Source: Bacteroidota bacterium
GTDB taxonomy: Bacteria; Bacteroidota; Bacteroidia; B-17B0; Aurantibacillaceae
Assembly (NCBI GenBank): GCA_023433205.1
Contig: JAEZDS010000211.1
Coordinates: forward strand, 1 to 37,045
Length of the DNA stretch: 37,045 nt
Reading direction: 5' to 3'
This document shows positions 21,529 through 29,753 of this stretch, piece by piece (position 1 is the stretch's first letter; each line of letters begins with the position of its first letter). The position numbers and the translations under genes are program-made. The notes under the pieces are model-generated. The model did not search any database and was not told the origin of the DNA. It was given only the letters and a program-made list of their open reading frames with translations.

Positions 21529-23568
21529 ATGCAGGCATCGATGACACAGATAGTAATAAACAGCGGACAGTTTAATTTTAACCTGTTGCCTGAGTATGCA
21601 GCATGGCTGCTGCAGAACCGTCTTGAAGAATACTGTGTCCGCAACCTTGAACTCACCAGGCAGGCCGATCTGCCTCTTCTGCGTCCGCTTTTAAAGCTGG
21701 GACATGAAGAACTGCTTGAGATGGGAAGAAAGGGAGCGATACAACTTCTATCCTGTATTGCAGCCAATAATGTGGAAAGTTATGTGCGGCAGAACCTTCA
21801 GAACTGGCAGGAAAATAAGCTGGGAGTGGTGGATAAGGAAGCAATTGTGGCTGAAGACATTAGTCTGGTTTTTTCGATCAGAAGAAAGTTGTTCCAGTAT
21901 TTTTTGTTTGAATACACAAGTGATCAGCATCTCATTACCGGCTTATTGAACGAACTGGATAATTACACCACCAGAGAAGAACTGCTTACCTGGAACCTGT
22001 ACAATAAAATGCAGCAGGAAAAGCTGGCTGCAGCCAACGCTGAACTCAGCCTTAATCACGACCTCCTGCTTGAGGCGCAGTCTCTGGGCGATATGGGGAG
22101 CTACGTGATTGATTTTACCGATGAATCAAAAAGCCGTTATACGCCCCAGTATTACCATATACTTGGCATCAGTGCGCGTGTAGGCCGCGAAAAATTCCTT
22201 GAATGGGTACATGCCGATGACCGTGGGCACTTTGCTGCGGCAATGGACGAAGTGATGCAGAATGGCGGCGAGCTGGAGATGGAGTACAGGTACACCAGGA
22301 AGGGAGAGTTCAAAAGGATCTGGACCAGGGGAATAGCCCACATTGAGAACGGGAAGGTGACGCAGCTGAAAGGCACCATACGCGACATTACCCGTAAACA
22401 CGAACTGCTTGACAAACTCAGACAAAGCGAAGCGCTGCACCGTGAGGCGCAGGCCCTTACACATCTTGGCAACTGGTCGTGGAGACCAGAGGAAGAACAC
22501 ATTTACTGGTCAGAAGAACTTTACAGGATCTTTGGTGTAACTGATTTTACAGAGGTGATCACCCCTTCAATATTTCTGGGACTGGTACATCCCGAAGACA
22601 GGGAAAAGATGTCGCAGTATCTCACCAATCTGGGGCAGGGTGCATTTTCTGAGGAGATCACCTTTAAGATAGTTACCCCTGGGGGGCTGAACAAGTTTGT
22701 TAAAACTATCTCAAAAGCAGACCTCAACAAAGAGGGCACAGTTGCACGCACTTATGGAACCTGCCAGGACATAACACGGGAGTTTCAGCTCAACCAGAAA
22801 CTTGTGACATTAAACAATTCTCTGGCTGGAAAAAACAGAGAACTTGAGCAGCTGAATGAAGAACTTGAATCATTCAACTATGTGGCGAGCCACGACCTGC
22901 AGGAACCACTGCGGAAAATACAGATCTATGGGAACAGACTCCTGGATGATAAAAATCTGGTAGCGGAAGGAGGCAGAGACGACCTGCAAAGGATATTATC
23001 GGCTGCCCGCCGGATGCAGAACCTCATCACCGATCTTATAGAGTTTTCACAGGTTTCTTCCAGCGCCGATTCTTTTGAGACGGTGGGCCTTTCGGAGAGC
23101 ATCAGTGAAGCCAGGAATAATCTTAGTGAGATGATCGCCGACAAGGCCGCAGTGATCAGCGTGGGCAAACTGCCGGAAATCAGGGCTATTCCTTTTCATA
23201 TGACACAACTGTTCACCAACCTGATAGGTAATGCTGTTAAATACAGCCGCTCTGATGTTCAGCCTCAGGTAAAAATCACAGCCAGGACCGTAAAAGGCAG
23301 CGAACCGGGATTAACTGAGTTTGAATCCTATCTGGCTATTGATGTGCAGGATAATGGAATTGGATTCGATCCTCAACACAAGGAAAATATTTTCGATCTG
23401 TTCAAAAGATTACATACCAGGGATAAGTATGCCGGTACGGGAATTGGCCTTGCCATCTGCAAAAAAATTGTTCTGCATCATGATGGCCTCATAAAAGCCG
23501 AATCAACACCTGGGGAGGGCTCGGTATTTACTGTGTTTCTTCCCGAAGGAAGAATTTTGCGTCGGTAA
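21529..23568 (+). CDS. Cytoplasmic histidine kinase with helical N-terminal domain and two PAS domains
   Basis: I chose the ATG at 21529 (679 residues). Residues 1-150 form an all-helical domain (EYAAWLLQNRLEEYCVRNLEL, then LVFSIRRKLFQYFLFEYT) like the RsbRD N-terminal domain of stressosome proteins; that assignment is by eye. Two PAS domains follow, about 175-292 and 305-420, each with a PAC end (IRDITR, CQDITRE). A coiled linker leads to H455 in SHDLQEPLRKI, then the ATPase domain with NLIGNAVKY, DNGIGFD and GTGIGL. No membrane segment is present, so the enzyme is soluble or peripheral. It diverges from the membrane kinase, and they share the HisKA-ATPase half at high similarity by eye. A TAGATTTG box stands at 21384-21391 but leaves a long leader of about 130 bases. 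Confidence 0.9.
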   Translation: MQASMTQIVINSGQFNFNLLPEYAAWLLQNRLEEYCVRNLELTRQADLPLLRPLLKLGHEELLEMGRKGAIQLLSCIAANNVESYVRQNLQNWQENKLGVVDKEAIVAEDISLVFSIRRKLFQYFLFEYTSDQHLITGLLNELDNYTTREELLTWNLYNKMQQEKLAAANAELSLNHDLLLEAQSLGDMGSYVIDFTDESKSRYTPQYYHILGISARVGREKFLEWVHADDRGHFAAAMDEVMQNGGELEMEYRYTRKGEFKRIWTRGIAHIENGKVTQLKGTIRDITRKHELLDKLRQSEALHREAQALTHLGNWSWRPEEEHIYWSEELYRIFGVTDFTEVITPSIFLGLVHPEDREKMSQYLTNLGQGAFSEEITFKIVTPGGLNKFVKTISKADLNKEGTVARTYGTCQDITREFQLNQKLVTLNNSLAGKNRELEQLNEELESFNYVASHDLQEPLRKIQIYGNRLLDDKNLVAEGGRDDLQRILSAARRMQNLITDLIEFSQVSSSADSFETVGLSESISEARNNLSEMIADKAAVISVGKLPEIRAIPFHMTQLFTNLIGNAVKYSRSDVQPQVKITARTVKGSEPGLTEFESYLAIDVQDNGIGFDPQHKENIFDLFKRLHTRDKYAGTGIGLAICKKIVLHHDGLIKAESTPGEGSVFTVFLPEGRILRR

Positions 23569-23628
23569 GACCTGGGCCGGGCCTTAGGTTATCTTCTTCA
23601 AGGGCCTTAGATGTACAATAAGTTCGGT

Positions 23629-24789
23629 TCATTGAGAGCGCTGTTCCCCGCTTTTTTCAAATAATTTATACAAGAATATGTTGCAGTATTTTACTGTGGG
23701 TCTGTCAACACCCAGGTATAACAATCTGCTTATTGCCAGCGTTAGTATAAAACTGCAAAAGAAGCAGATCGTAAGGTCGGCCACTGATGGTGTACCGGCT
23801 GCAAGCTGCCACAACAGCCAGGGCGAGAAGCTGAAAAGTATCAGCAGATGGCTGAGGTACACCATAAAACTTATCTCTCCCAGAAAGAGCAGTGGTTTTT
23901 TACTGAGGATTTTGTGTACCCCTGCTGCGAAAAGCAACCAGCAGATTAAAAGGGTGCTGCCAATTAAATAGATAAAAACGCGGTCGAGCGATTTTATTGA
24001 CATAAGCCAGCCGTACATTGAGTTTTCAATTGCCCCTTCATACGCGGCAAAAGGTAAACTGGCCAGGTACAGTCCCGAGGCTCCGCAAATAAGTTTTGTT
24101 CGCCAGTCGCTGAAAATCTTGTTAAAAAGCGCTGAGTTCAGATACATTTCGCAGCAAAGAATGCCCACGGTAAAAGCAGCTGCGTTGTATGAATAAAGTA
24201 CGAACAGCTGCACAATAAGCCATCCTGCTATAAGCCATAATCGTGAGGGCAATCCATGCGTGACAAAAAGAATGATGAGCACAAGCCACGAACTGATGAG
24301 CTCACGCGACATGGTCCACAAAACATGGTAGTAATGCGATATTTCGGTAAAGCAGCCGTAAAGCCCATGCCATGCGGCCTGTGCAAAACTCAGATTATCT
24401 GGCAATAGGCTTTGAACCCAGGAGCTCGTGAGCTGGTTATAGGGAAACAGATCCTTTCTTATTAAGCCCAGCCTGTGAAATACATACACCATAAGCACTA
24501 TGGTGAGGGCCGGGATGGCAAGACGGAAGTACCGCTTAAGAAATGAGCGCTGAAGGAATGGCAGCTCGGGCTTCTGAAAGTAATTGTAGGACTGTACAAA
24601 TCCACTCAGTAAAAAAAAGAACATAATGGCCGCGCCGGGATTGAACAGGATATTTACCGGGGTTAGTGCTATCAGTTTTAAAGAGGAAAAGTTTGGGGTC
24701 TGCAGAAAGTTTTGATAGTCCCCCCCAAAAACCACCTCCGGTGCAAAGGCGTACAAAAAATGGTGAAATAACACAATACAGGCCAGCAA
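23629..24789 (-). CDS. Acyltransferase-3 family membrane protein, start uncertain
   Basis: An integral membrane O-acyltransferase-like protein with about ten membrane helices (386 residues from the TTG at 24789). The family motif RYLDGLRG lies upstream of that TTG: codons 24831-24790 read I-S-T-N-R-I-R-Y-L-D-G-L-R-G in frame after a TGA. No ATG, GTG or TTG occurs in this segment, so the protein either starts at a rare codon (ATC at 24831 or ATA at 24816) or the sequence has an indel. LLFLGEISFMVYLSH near the end matches the usual GEISY-x-x-YL-x-H motif. Such enzymes add acetyl or other acyl groups to surface sugars, lipids or antibiotics; the substrate is unknown. I annotate from 24789, the first ordinary start codon. 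It is convergent with the 23568 kinase gene. Confidence 0.8.
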   Translation of the reverse strand: MLACIVLFHHFLYAFAPEVVFGGDYQNFLQTPNFSSLKLIALTPVNILFNPGAAIMFFFLLSGFVQSYNYFQKPELPFLQRSFLKRYFRLAIPALTIVLMVYVFHRLGLIRKDLFPYNQLTSSWVQSLLPDNLSFAQAAWHGLYGCFTEISHYYHVLWTMSRELISSWLVLIILFVTHGLPSRLWLIAGWLIVQLFVLYSYNAAAFTVGILCCEMYLNSALFNKIFSDWRTKLICGASGLYLASLPFAAYEGAIENSMYGWLMSIKSLDRVFIYLIGSTLLICWLLFAAGVHKILSKKPLLFLGEISFMVYLSHLLILFSFSPWLLWQLAAGTPSVADLTICFFCSFILTLAISRLLYLGVDRPTVKYCNIFLYKLFEKSGEQRSQ

Positions 24790-24835
24790 GCCGCGCAGGC
24801 CGTCAAGATATCTTATTCGGTTGGTGCTGATCGTT

Positions 24836-24865
24836 CAAATATAAAATATTATTATCTCCTGTCAA
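24836..24865 (-). promoter_or_regulatory. Promoter of the acyltransferase-3 gene
   Basis: TTG on the minus strand (24865-24863), 19 bases, then TATATTTG (24843-24836): the Bacteroidota consensus with ideal spacing. Transcription should start near 24830, which leaves almost no leader before the in-frame codons that encode the RYLDGLRG motif and supports the view that translation begins at or very near 24831. Confidence 0.75.
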
Positions 24866-25023
24866 GGCATGTTGATGGAACTGATCACCTGTGGGTGAGG
24901 GGCTGATCTTTTTTTGCAGGTTTGAGCAGTTTTTTTTTAAAACCCAAAAGCCACTGAAATTGTGTAGTTATTTCAACCAAAAAAACGGCATCAGAAACGT
25001 GCTCCGGTGATGAGTTCCGGAAT

Positions 25024-25455
25024 TTACTGGATTTCAAGGGTTTTTACCGTAACATCTTCTATTATCTGGCGTAGTTCCGCCGCCTTAACCGGTTTGCTGT
25101 AAAAACCCCGCGCACCCGCTGCACTCACCTTTAATTTATCGTCGATCGAACTGCTTGTGGTAAGAATATAAACTGGAATTGAGGTGAGATCATGAATTTT
25201 TAATTGTTCAAGCACCGCGTAACCGTCCATAAATGGCATATTTATATCAAGCAGAATAAAATCCGGAACGTTCCGCTGAATATTGGTATAAGCGCCCTTC
25301 TGCAACAGCAGTTCCAGCAGCTGGTATCCATTATAAACAGATTCTATCTCGTAATGGATGTCGCTTTGCTGACAGGCTTCTTTAATAAAATGATGATCAT
25401 CGGTGTCATCATCGGCAATCACAAAAAATACGGTTTTTTTCAGGTTTTTTTCCAT
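25024..25455 (-). CDS. Single-domain response regulator (Rcp1-like receiver)
   Basis: A 143-residue receiver: ADDDTDD at 14-20, phosphoacceptor D70 in ILLDINMPFMDG, switch residues in ILTTSSS at 97-103, and conserved Lys K121 in FYSKP. The variable N-terminal eight residues precede the domain. It is most similar to the 25726 receiver, which lies on the opposite strand: both end in G-A-(R/S)-G-F-Y-S-K-P. A full promoter (TTG-N19-TATCTTTA) is found 86 bases upstream on the minus strand. A GC-rich hairpin of five base pairs overlaps the region just before the stop. Output would be through protein contact, as no other domain is present. Confidence 0.88.
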   Translation of the reverse strand: MEKNLKKTVFFVIADDDTDDHHFIKEACQQSDIHYEIESVYNGYQLLELLLQKGAYTNIQRNVPDFILLDINMPFMDGYAVLEQLKIHDLTSIPVYILTTSSSIDDKLKVSAAGARGFYSKPVKAAELRQIIEDVTVKTLEIQ

Positions 25456-25540
25456 GCGGCTAATTTTTAAACAGAGTCGTTAGTATATAGTCGCAGACGA
25501 AAGTTGTGATTTCCCGCAGGTGGCTAGATAGTAATTAGGC

Positions 25541-25570
25541 TAAAGATATACTTATTCCGGGGATATACAA
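25541..25570 (-). promoter_or_regulatory. Promoter of the 25455 receiver gene
   Basis: TTG at 25570-25568, a 19-base spacer, then TATCTTTA at 25548-25541 on the minus strand; the last base departs from TAnnTTTG. The predicted leader is about 80 bases. The rest of the 25456-25725 gap holds nothing else I can support. Confidence 0.55.
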
Positions 25571-25725
25571 CTTTTTCGCGGAAAATAAATGCGGTACGTT
25601 TTGAATCCGCCTGGGTATTAATCTTAAACATGAATGAAATGTGAGAGACTGCACACCAGTTGTGATAATTTTTTATTGTTCCCGGCAAAAAACTCCGATA
25701 TTTAGAATCGATCCACTACACTACC

Positions 25726-26151
25726 TTGAAAGACCCGACAGAAAAAAGTCTACACATCCTGGTGGCAGACGATGACGAAGATGACCAGTACCTCATACAA
25801 CAGGCCCTGCGCGATATTCTGGGCAAACATTCAATACAAACGGCGCTTAACGGACTTCAGGTGGTTGATCTGCTGCTTGAAAACAGGGAGGAAGAAGTTG
25901 TACCGCTGCCTGATATCATACTGCTTGATCTGAACATGCCGCTGCTGGACGGATTTGGAGTACTCGGAAAATTGCGGGCCCACGAAAATACCCGGTCTAT
26001 CCCTGTCTTCATTCTGTCAACCAGCCGATTTGATCACGATCGGAAGCGCTCTGAGGAAATGGGGGCCAGCGGTTTCTACAGCAAACCCTATCAGTACGAA
26101 GAATTAAAAAGTATTATCAGGACAATCTGTACAGCCGGCGCCTCGTCGTGA
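25726..26151 (+). CDS. Single-domain response regulator (Rcp1-like receiver), TTG start
   Basis: A 141-residue receiver: ADDDEDD at 14-20, phosphoacceptor D68 in ILLDLNMPLLDG, switch residues in ILSTSR at 96-101 and conserved Lys K120 in FYSKP. The only suitable start is TTG at 25726; no in-frame ATG or GTG is available upstream. It diverges from the 25455 receiver, with which it shares more motifs than with the others, so the two look like duplicates. It ends two bases before the stop of the convergent holin-like gene. No clear promoter was found; TTG at 25676-25678 followed after 20 bases by TATTTAGA is a weak candidate. Confidence 0.85.
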   Translation: MKDPTEKSLHILVADDDEDDQYLIQQALRDILGKHSIQTALNGLQVVDLLLENREEEVVPLPDIILLDLNMPLLDGFGVLGKLRAHENTRSIPVFILSTSRFDHDRKRSEEMGASGFYSKPYQYEELKSIIRTICTAGASS

Positions 26152-26153
26152 AT

Positions 26154-26504
26154 TTATTTGGTGCTGTCGTTGTGTTTATAATATAACGCTTCAAGCAGCG
26201 ACTGCATTATTGGAAGTGTAAGCAGCTTGTCTTTTAAAGCCACTACCAGTACTGCAAGAATCAGATAAAACCCACCTACGATCAGAAAACCAAGAAATGG
26301 CCGGTCGGTGGCACTTGAAATTCCGTAGGCTGCCGAGAAACTAAGGAACATCAGAAAAAATATGGCGAGAAAGGCCACAGCTACTCCCACTATGATGTTT
26401 GAAACAAGCGGCGCTCCTTTTTTTATCGCCTTTAATTTGATAATATCAATCTTGTGCTCAACGAAATCACTGATCTGATCTTTTAAAGTTGCTGTATTGT
26501 CCAT
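26154..26504 (-). CDS. Holin-X superfamily (phage_holin_3_6-like) membrane protein
   Basis: A 116-residue protein with an amphipathic N-terminal helix (LKDQISDFVEHKIDIIKLKAI), two membrane segments at about 32-58 and 70-93, and a short polar tail with LPIMQSLLEALYY. This layout matches the Holin-X family (PF07332), widespread in Bacteroidota and Actinobacteria outside any phage. There is no phage gene nearby, so a housekeeping or stress role is more likely than lysis. Members of this family often lie near YtxH and YihY genes, as here (YihY begins 196 bases away on the other strand). Its promoter was not found. Confidence 0.75.
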   Translation of the reverse strand: MDNTATLKDQISDFVEHKIDIIKLKAIKKGAPLVSNIIVGVAVAFLAIFFLMFLSFSAAYGISSATDRPFLGFLIVGGFYLILAVLVVALKDKLLTLPIMQSLLEALYYKHNDSTK

Positions 26505-26699
26505 ATTTTCTTTTTAGGTGACAGCTTAAAATTTTGTGCCTGAATTCAGACACAGGTAAAATAGCTTGTGTGCAGACTGAATTATTTGGTGGTTTTGGGT
26601 AATTAATTACTCATTTCCTTATCAGAAGGCGGCAAACTAAAGAGATAGACAGCTCAATCAGCGGTATGTATTTTGTCTTACCGTAATAAAAAAAGTTTT

Positions 26700-28127
26700 A
26701 TGAAAGTAAAATTCAAAGGTCTAGGCACCATTTTTAAGAAGACCGCCAAAGGCTGGAACGAGGATGATCCTTTCAGGCAAAGCGCAGTGATCGCCTATTA
26801 CGCCATATTTTCACTGCCGGCACTTCTTGTAATTATCATCAACATAGCGGGCTTCTTTTTTGGGAAGGAGGCCATAAATGGGGAGATCTCGCGGCAGATT
26901 GGCGGTGTAATGGGAGAAGACACCGCTAAGTCGGTCGAAAAAATTGTTGCGCAGGCCAGTAACAAAGAGGCAGGCATCATATCTACCATTATTGCTGTAG
27001 TTACCCTGCTTTTTGGTGCCACCGGGGTTTTTGTGCAGCTGCAGAAAACATTAAATATGATCTGGGATGTAGAGCAGAAACCCGATCAGGGAATGATGGT
27101 GGAACTAAAACACCGGCTCTTCTCTTTTGGTCTCATCCTCACCATAGGTTTCTTGCTGCTTGTTTCTCTGGCGGTTAGTTCAATGCTGGCAGCCTTCAGC
27201 AACTATCTTGAAAATATTTTCCCTGAAGCCATCGCCTACCTTTTTTATGTAATTGAATTCGCCTTCTCGCTGGCAATTATCAGCACGCTTTTTTTACTGA
27301 TGTTCAGGTATCTTCCAGATGTGCGTATGAAGTGGAATAACCTGATGGTTGGCGCAGTGCTCACCGGACTGCTGTTTATGCTGGGTAAATACGGTTTAAG
27401 TTTTTATTTCGGAAAGGCTGATCCGGCCTCCGCTTATGGAGCGGCAGGATCTATCATTCTTATACTGCTTTGGGTTTCCTACAGCAGTATGATCGTATTT
27501 TTTGGCGCAGAATTTACTAAACAATATGCAGTATACCACGGCGCGCACATTGAACCTACAAAGATCGCCAGAAAGGTAGAGAACGCAGGAGACCCGGCGA
27601 ACACAGGGAAACCGGGATCAAACAACACAGACTATAAAAACAGGTATCCACTTTCGCAGACAAACATAAAATCTATGAGACACGCAGCAACAATGAAAAA
27701 GCCGGAACAAAAAAGAATAAAGACAATGGATGAGCTTGAGGACGAGATAATTCGTCTGCAGGGGCAGGCAGAGCTCGACAAACTTGCCATCAGGGAAAAA
27801 TTGCAGCCTGCCAAAGTTGTGAAAGACATTCTTCAGAAACGGAAGGTGATACCCCGTCCAAGTAATCCGCAGCTGGCCATGGAGGGCTTTGACTTCGCCA
27901 TTAATTATCTGGTCGACAAGGTTATCCTCAAAAATGCCAGCCCCACGGTTCGCACACTCTCAGTGTTTATCATGCGTGAGATAGCCAAAAATTATGCTTA
28001 TGGTAAGGCAGATACTGTGAAAGGACACGTTAAGGAAGTTCTCAATATTAATCCCCGGGGGCACAATGGTGATCCAACATACAAGCGGCTCGACGATCCT
28101 ATTGATGAATATTACGAAAACCTTTAA
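26700..28127 (+). CDS. YihY/BrkB family inner-membrane protein with extra C-terminal domain
   Basis: I chose the ATG at 26700 (475 residues) over an in-frame TTG at 26673. Residues 20-285 form the six-helix YihY/virulence-factor-BrkB domain: the FRQSAVIAYYAIFSLPALL start, the FGATGVFVQLQKTLNMIWD segment, and the GAAGSIILILLWVSYSSM region with FFGAEFTKQYA. Beyond it the chain continues for about 190 residues: a disordered, Lys-rich linker (290-340) and a soluble helical domain (345-450, DELEDEIIRLQGQAELDKLAIREKL and LAMEGFDFAINYL) ending in an acidic tail. The extra part resembles the small cytoplasmic proteins that accompany holin-X genes in Bacteroidota, so this may be a fusion of two partners. 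YihY function is unproven; roles in lipid or drug tolerance have been suggested. Confidence 0.82.
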   Translation: MKVKFKGLGTIFKKTAKGWNEDDPFRQSAVIAYYAIFSLPALLVIIINIAGFFFGKEAINGEISRQIGGVMGEDTAKSVEKIVAQASNKEAGIISTIIAVVTLLFGATGVFVQLQKTLNMIWDVEQKPDQGMMVELKHRLFSFGLILTIGFLLLVSLAVSSMLAAFSNYLENIFPEAIAYLFYVIEFAFSLAIISTLFLLMFRYLPDVRMKWNNLMVGAVLTGLLFMLGKYGLSFYFGKADPASAYGAAGSIILILLWVSYSSMIVFFGAEFTKQYAVYHGAHIEPTKIARKVENAGDPANTGKPGSNNTDYKNRYPLSQTNIKSMRHAATMKKPEQKRIKTMDELEDEIIRLQGQAELDKLAIREKLQPAKVVKDILQKRKVIPRPSNPQLAMEGFDFAINYLVDKVILKNASPTVRTLSVFIMREIAKNYAYGKADTVKGHVKEVLNINPRGHNGDPTYKRLDDPIDEYYENL

Positions 28128-28131
28128 CTGA

Positions 28132-28548
28132 TCACAGGTTTTTCTGGGCGGTGCTGTAATAAACAGGATCGCCCTTAATTGGTTCTATGTCTGCCTTAAA
28201 TTGTTTTACTATGGCATTTTCAGCCGCAGTAACAGGAGGGTAGGCTGCTACCACTTTTTCGAGCACCGCTATAAAATGTGACTTTAACTCAGGGCTGAGA
28301 TAGTGTCCGTTGTTACGGATGGTTTCAAGCGCCATATCGTAGGTGCTTTTTACATCGGGTTTTTCTTTTTTGTCGAGCAGTTTAAAAATTATTTCGCCCG
28401 TAACGCTGTACCCCTCTTCGTCAACCAATTCGTTGTTAATGATGTCGAGGAATTTTTTTCTTTCTTCTTTTTGTACTTCCCCGTCGGCTGCGGCCACCGC
28501 GTAGGCCAGTGAACCTATTGCATAATAAAGATTTTCTTTTGCTGTCAT
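28132..28548 (-). CDS. TerB-like protein
   Basis: A 138-residue soluble protein from the ATG at 28548 (a GTG at 28557 would add three residues). The helical pattern AIGSLAYAVAAADGEVQKEERKKFLDII matches the first two helices of TerB-type domains, with the metal-linked ADGE motif at about 18-21. The later part (SPELKSHFIAVLEKVVAAYPPVTAAENAIVKQFKADI) provides the closing helices. TerB-like proteins bind divalent metal and act with membrane partners in tellurite or stress responses; here the neighbour is the YihY protein, convergent by five bases. The middle of the domain is longer than in classic TerB. Its promoter region overlaps that of the divergent methyltransferase. Confidence 0.75.
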   Translation of the reverse strand: MTAKENLYYAIGSLAYAVAAADGEVQKEERKKFLDIINNELVDEEGYSVTGEIIFKLLDKKEKPDVKSTYDMALETIRNNGHYLSPELKSHFIAVLEKVVAAYPPVTAAENAIVKQFKADIEPIKGDPVYYSTAQKNL

Positions 28549-28567
28549 ATACCACACTTTTAAATTA

Positions 28568-28599
28568 TTGTGCCACCTGCATACCTTATTGTAATTTTG
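28568..28599 (+). promoter_or_regulatory. Promoter of the MidA-type methyltransferase gene
   Basis: TTG at 28568-28570, 21 bases, then TAATTTTG at 28592-28599, only eight bases before the ATG at 28608. Transcription should begin 4-7 bases after the box, so the mRNA would be leaderless or nearly so. Confidence 0.65.
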
Positions 28600-28607
28600 G
28601 CAACCTT

Positions 28608-29696
28608 ATGAAGCTCGAAGATATTATAATTGAGGAGATACATCGCAACGGACCACTTTCGTTTGCACGTTTTCAGGAGCTGGCCCTGTATCATCCTGAA
28701 CTGGGGTATTACTGTTCAGGCCGGGAAAAGCTGGGTTTTGACGGAGATTTTTATACCAGCTGCACACTTTCGCCGGTTTTTGGGGAAACCATCGCCGTCC
28801 AGCTTCTTGAAATGTGGCAAACCTCGCTGCCGGGAGATCTTACTATTGTAGAATACGGAGCCGGCACAGGCGAGTTATGCAGTGCCATTCTAAACTTTTT
28901 TAAGGGCCAGGGCCAGCTTCCGGGAAAAGTACATTATGTGATCATTGAGATCAGCCCCGCGCTGCGTTCGGCTCAGCAGGAAAAACTTCCCCCTGAGGTT
29001 AGGTGGATCGGCAATATTGCTGAAATAGCAGGTTTTCAGGGAGTGGTTCTGTCAAATGAGCTTGTTGATAATTTACCTGTTCACCGGGTGCAGATGCGCA
29101 ATGAACTGAAAGAGGTGAGGGTTGATTATAAAGAAGGTTTTACCGAGGTGGAAATTGCGGCTCCTGAGGCGCTGAGACGCTATTTTCAGGACCTGAGGGT
29201 GGAACTTCCAGCAGGATATCGTACTGAAGTGTGCCTGGCTGCCGGCAAATGGTTAAAGGAGGTTAGTGCAGCGCTTCACAAAGGTTTTGTGATGACCATT
29301 GATTATGGGTATCTCTCCGGCGATCTTTACAATGCTTCAAGGGCAGAAGGCACTTTAACCTGTTACCGTAACCATAAAGTAAACTACCGGCCGTATGAGT
29401 TTATTGGTCAGCAGGATATCAGCGCTCATGTGAATTTTTCGGCGCTTGTTTTGTTTGGAATGAATAACGGCCTGCTGCTTACCGGATTCAGGGAACAGGG
29501 TCCGTTCCTGAGAAGCCTGGGTTTTGAAAAAAGATTGCTGGAACGTACGGGGAATGAAGACATCCGTGCTGCTACCCATCAGCAAAATCTGGTGCTTCAG
29601 ACATTGCTGGTTGAAATGGGGCGCAAGTTCAAAATACTGCTACAGCACAGGGGTTTGGAAAAGCCCTTATTAAAAGGATTTGAGGTAAATACATAA
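28608..29696 (+). CDS. SAM-dependent methyltransferase, MidA/NDUFAF7 family (DUF185)
   Basis: A 362-residue cytoplasmic enzyme. I chose the ATG at 28608 because the family begins near GPLSFARF (residues 14-21) and a promoter box overlaps the region just upstream; the frame is open back to 28509 but those codons lie across the promoter. Family motifs are ELALYHPELGYYCSG at 24-38, DGDFYTS at 46-52, the SAM-binding IVEYGAGTGELC, and VVLSNELVDNLPVHRV. In mitochondria NDUFAF7 dimethylates an arginine of complex I subunit NDUFS2; bacterial targets are not established to my knowledge. The gene diverges from the TerB-like gene and is followed after 57 bases by a DUF4199 protein gene, which may be cotranscribed. 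Confidence 0.88.
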   Translation: MKLEDIIIEEIHRNGPLSFARFQELALYHPELGYYCSGREKLGFDGDFYTSCTLSPVFGETIAVQLLEMWQTSLPGDLTIVEYGAGTGELCSAILNFFKGQGQLPGKVHYVIIEISPALRSAQQEKLPPEVRWIGNIAEIAGFQGVVLSNELVDNLPVHRVQMRNELKEVRVDYKEGFTEVEIAAPEALRRYFQDLRVELPAGYRTEVCLAAGKWLKEVSAALHKGFVMTIDYGYLSGDLYNASRAEGTLTCYRNHKVNYRPYEFIGQQDISAHVNFSALVLFGMNNGLLLTGFREQGPFLRSLGFEKRLLERTGNEDIRAATHQQNLVLQTLLVEMGRKFKILLQHRGLEKPLLKGFEVNT

Positions 29697-29753
29697 AATT
29701 TAAGGGCTGGCACAGATTTTTCGGATTTGTTTAAACCAATAACAAATCAAATT

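Noticed and set aside
23579..23610. Direct repeat GGGCCTTAG (two copies, 23 bases apart)
   Set aside because: It lies between convergent genes with no related copies seen elsewhere and no known function; two nine-base copies can arise by chance.
25003..25021. Short hairpin TCCGG...CCGGA near the end of the 25024 receiver gene
   Set aside because: Only five base pairs with a nine-base loop and no adjacent T-run, so it is too weak to call a terminator.
26154..26504. Prophage interpretation of the holin-X gene
   Set aside because: No other phage gene lies nearby and this family is common in Bacteroidota chromosomes outside prophages.
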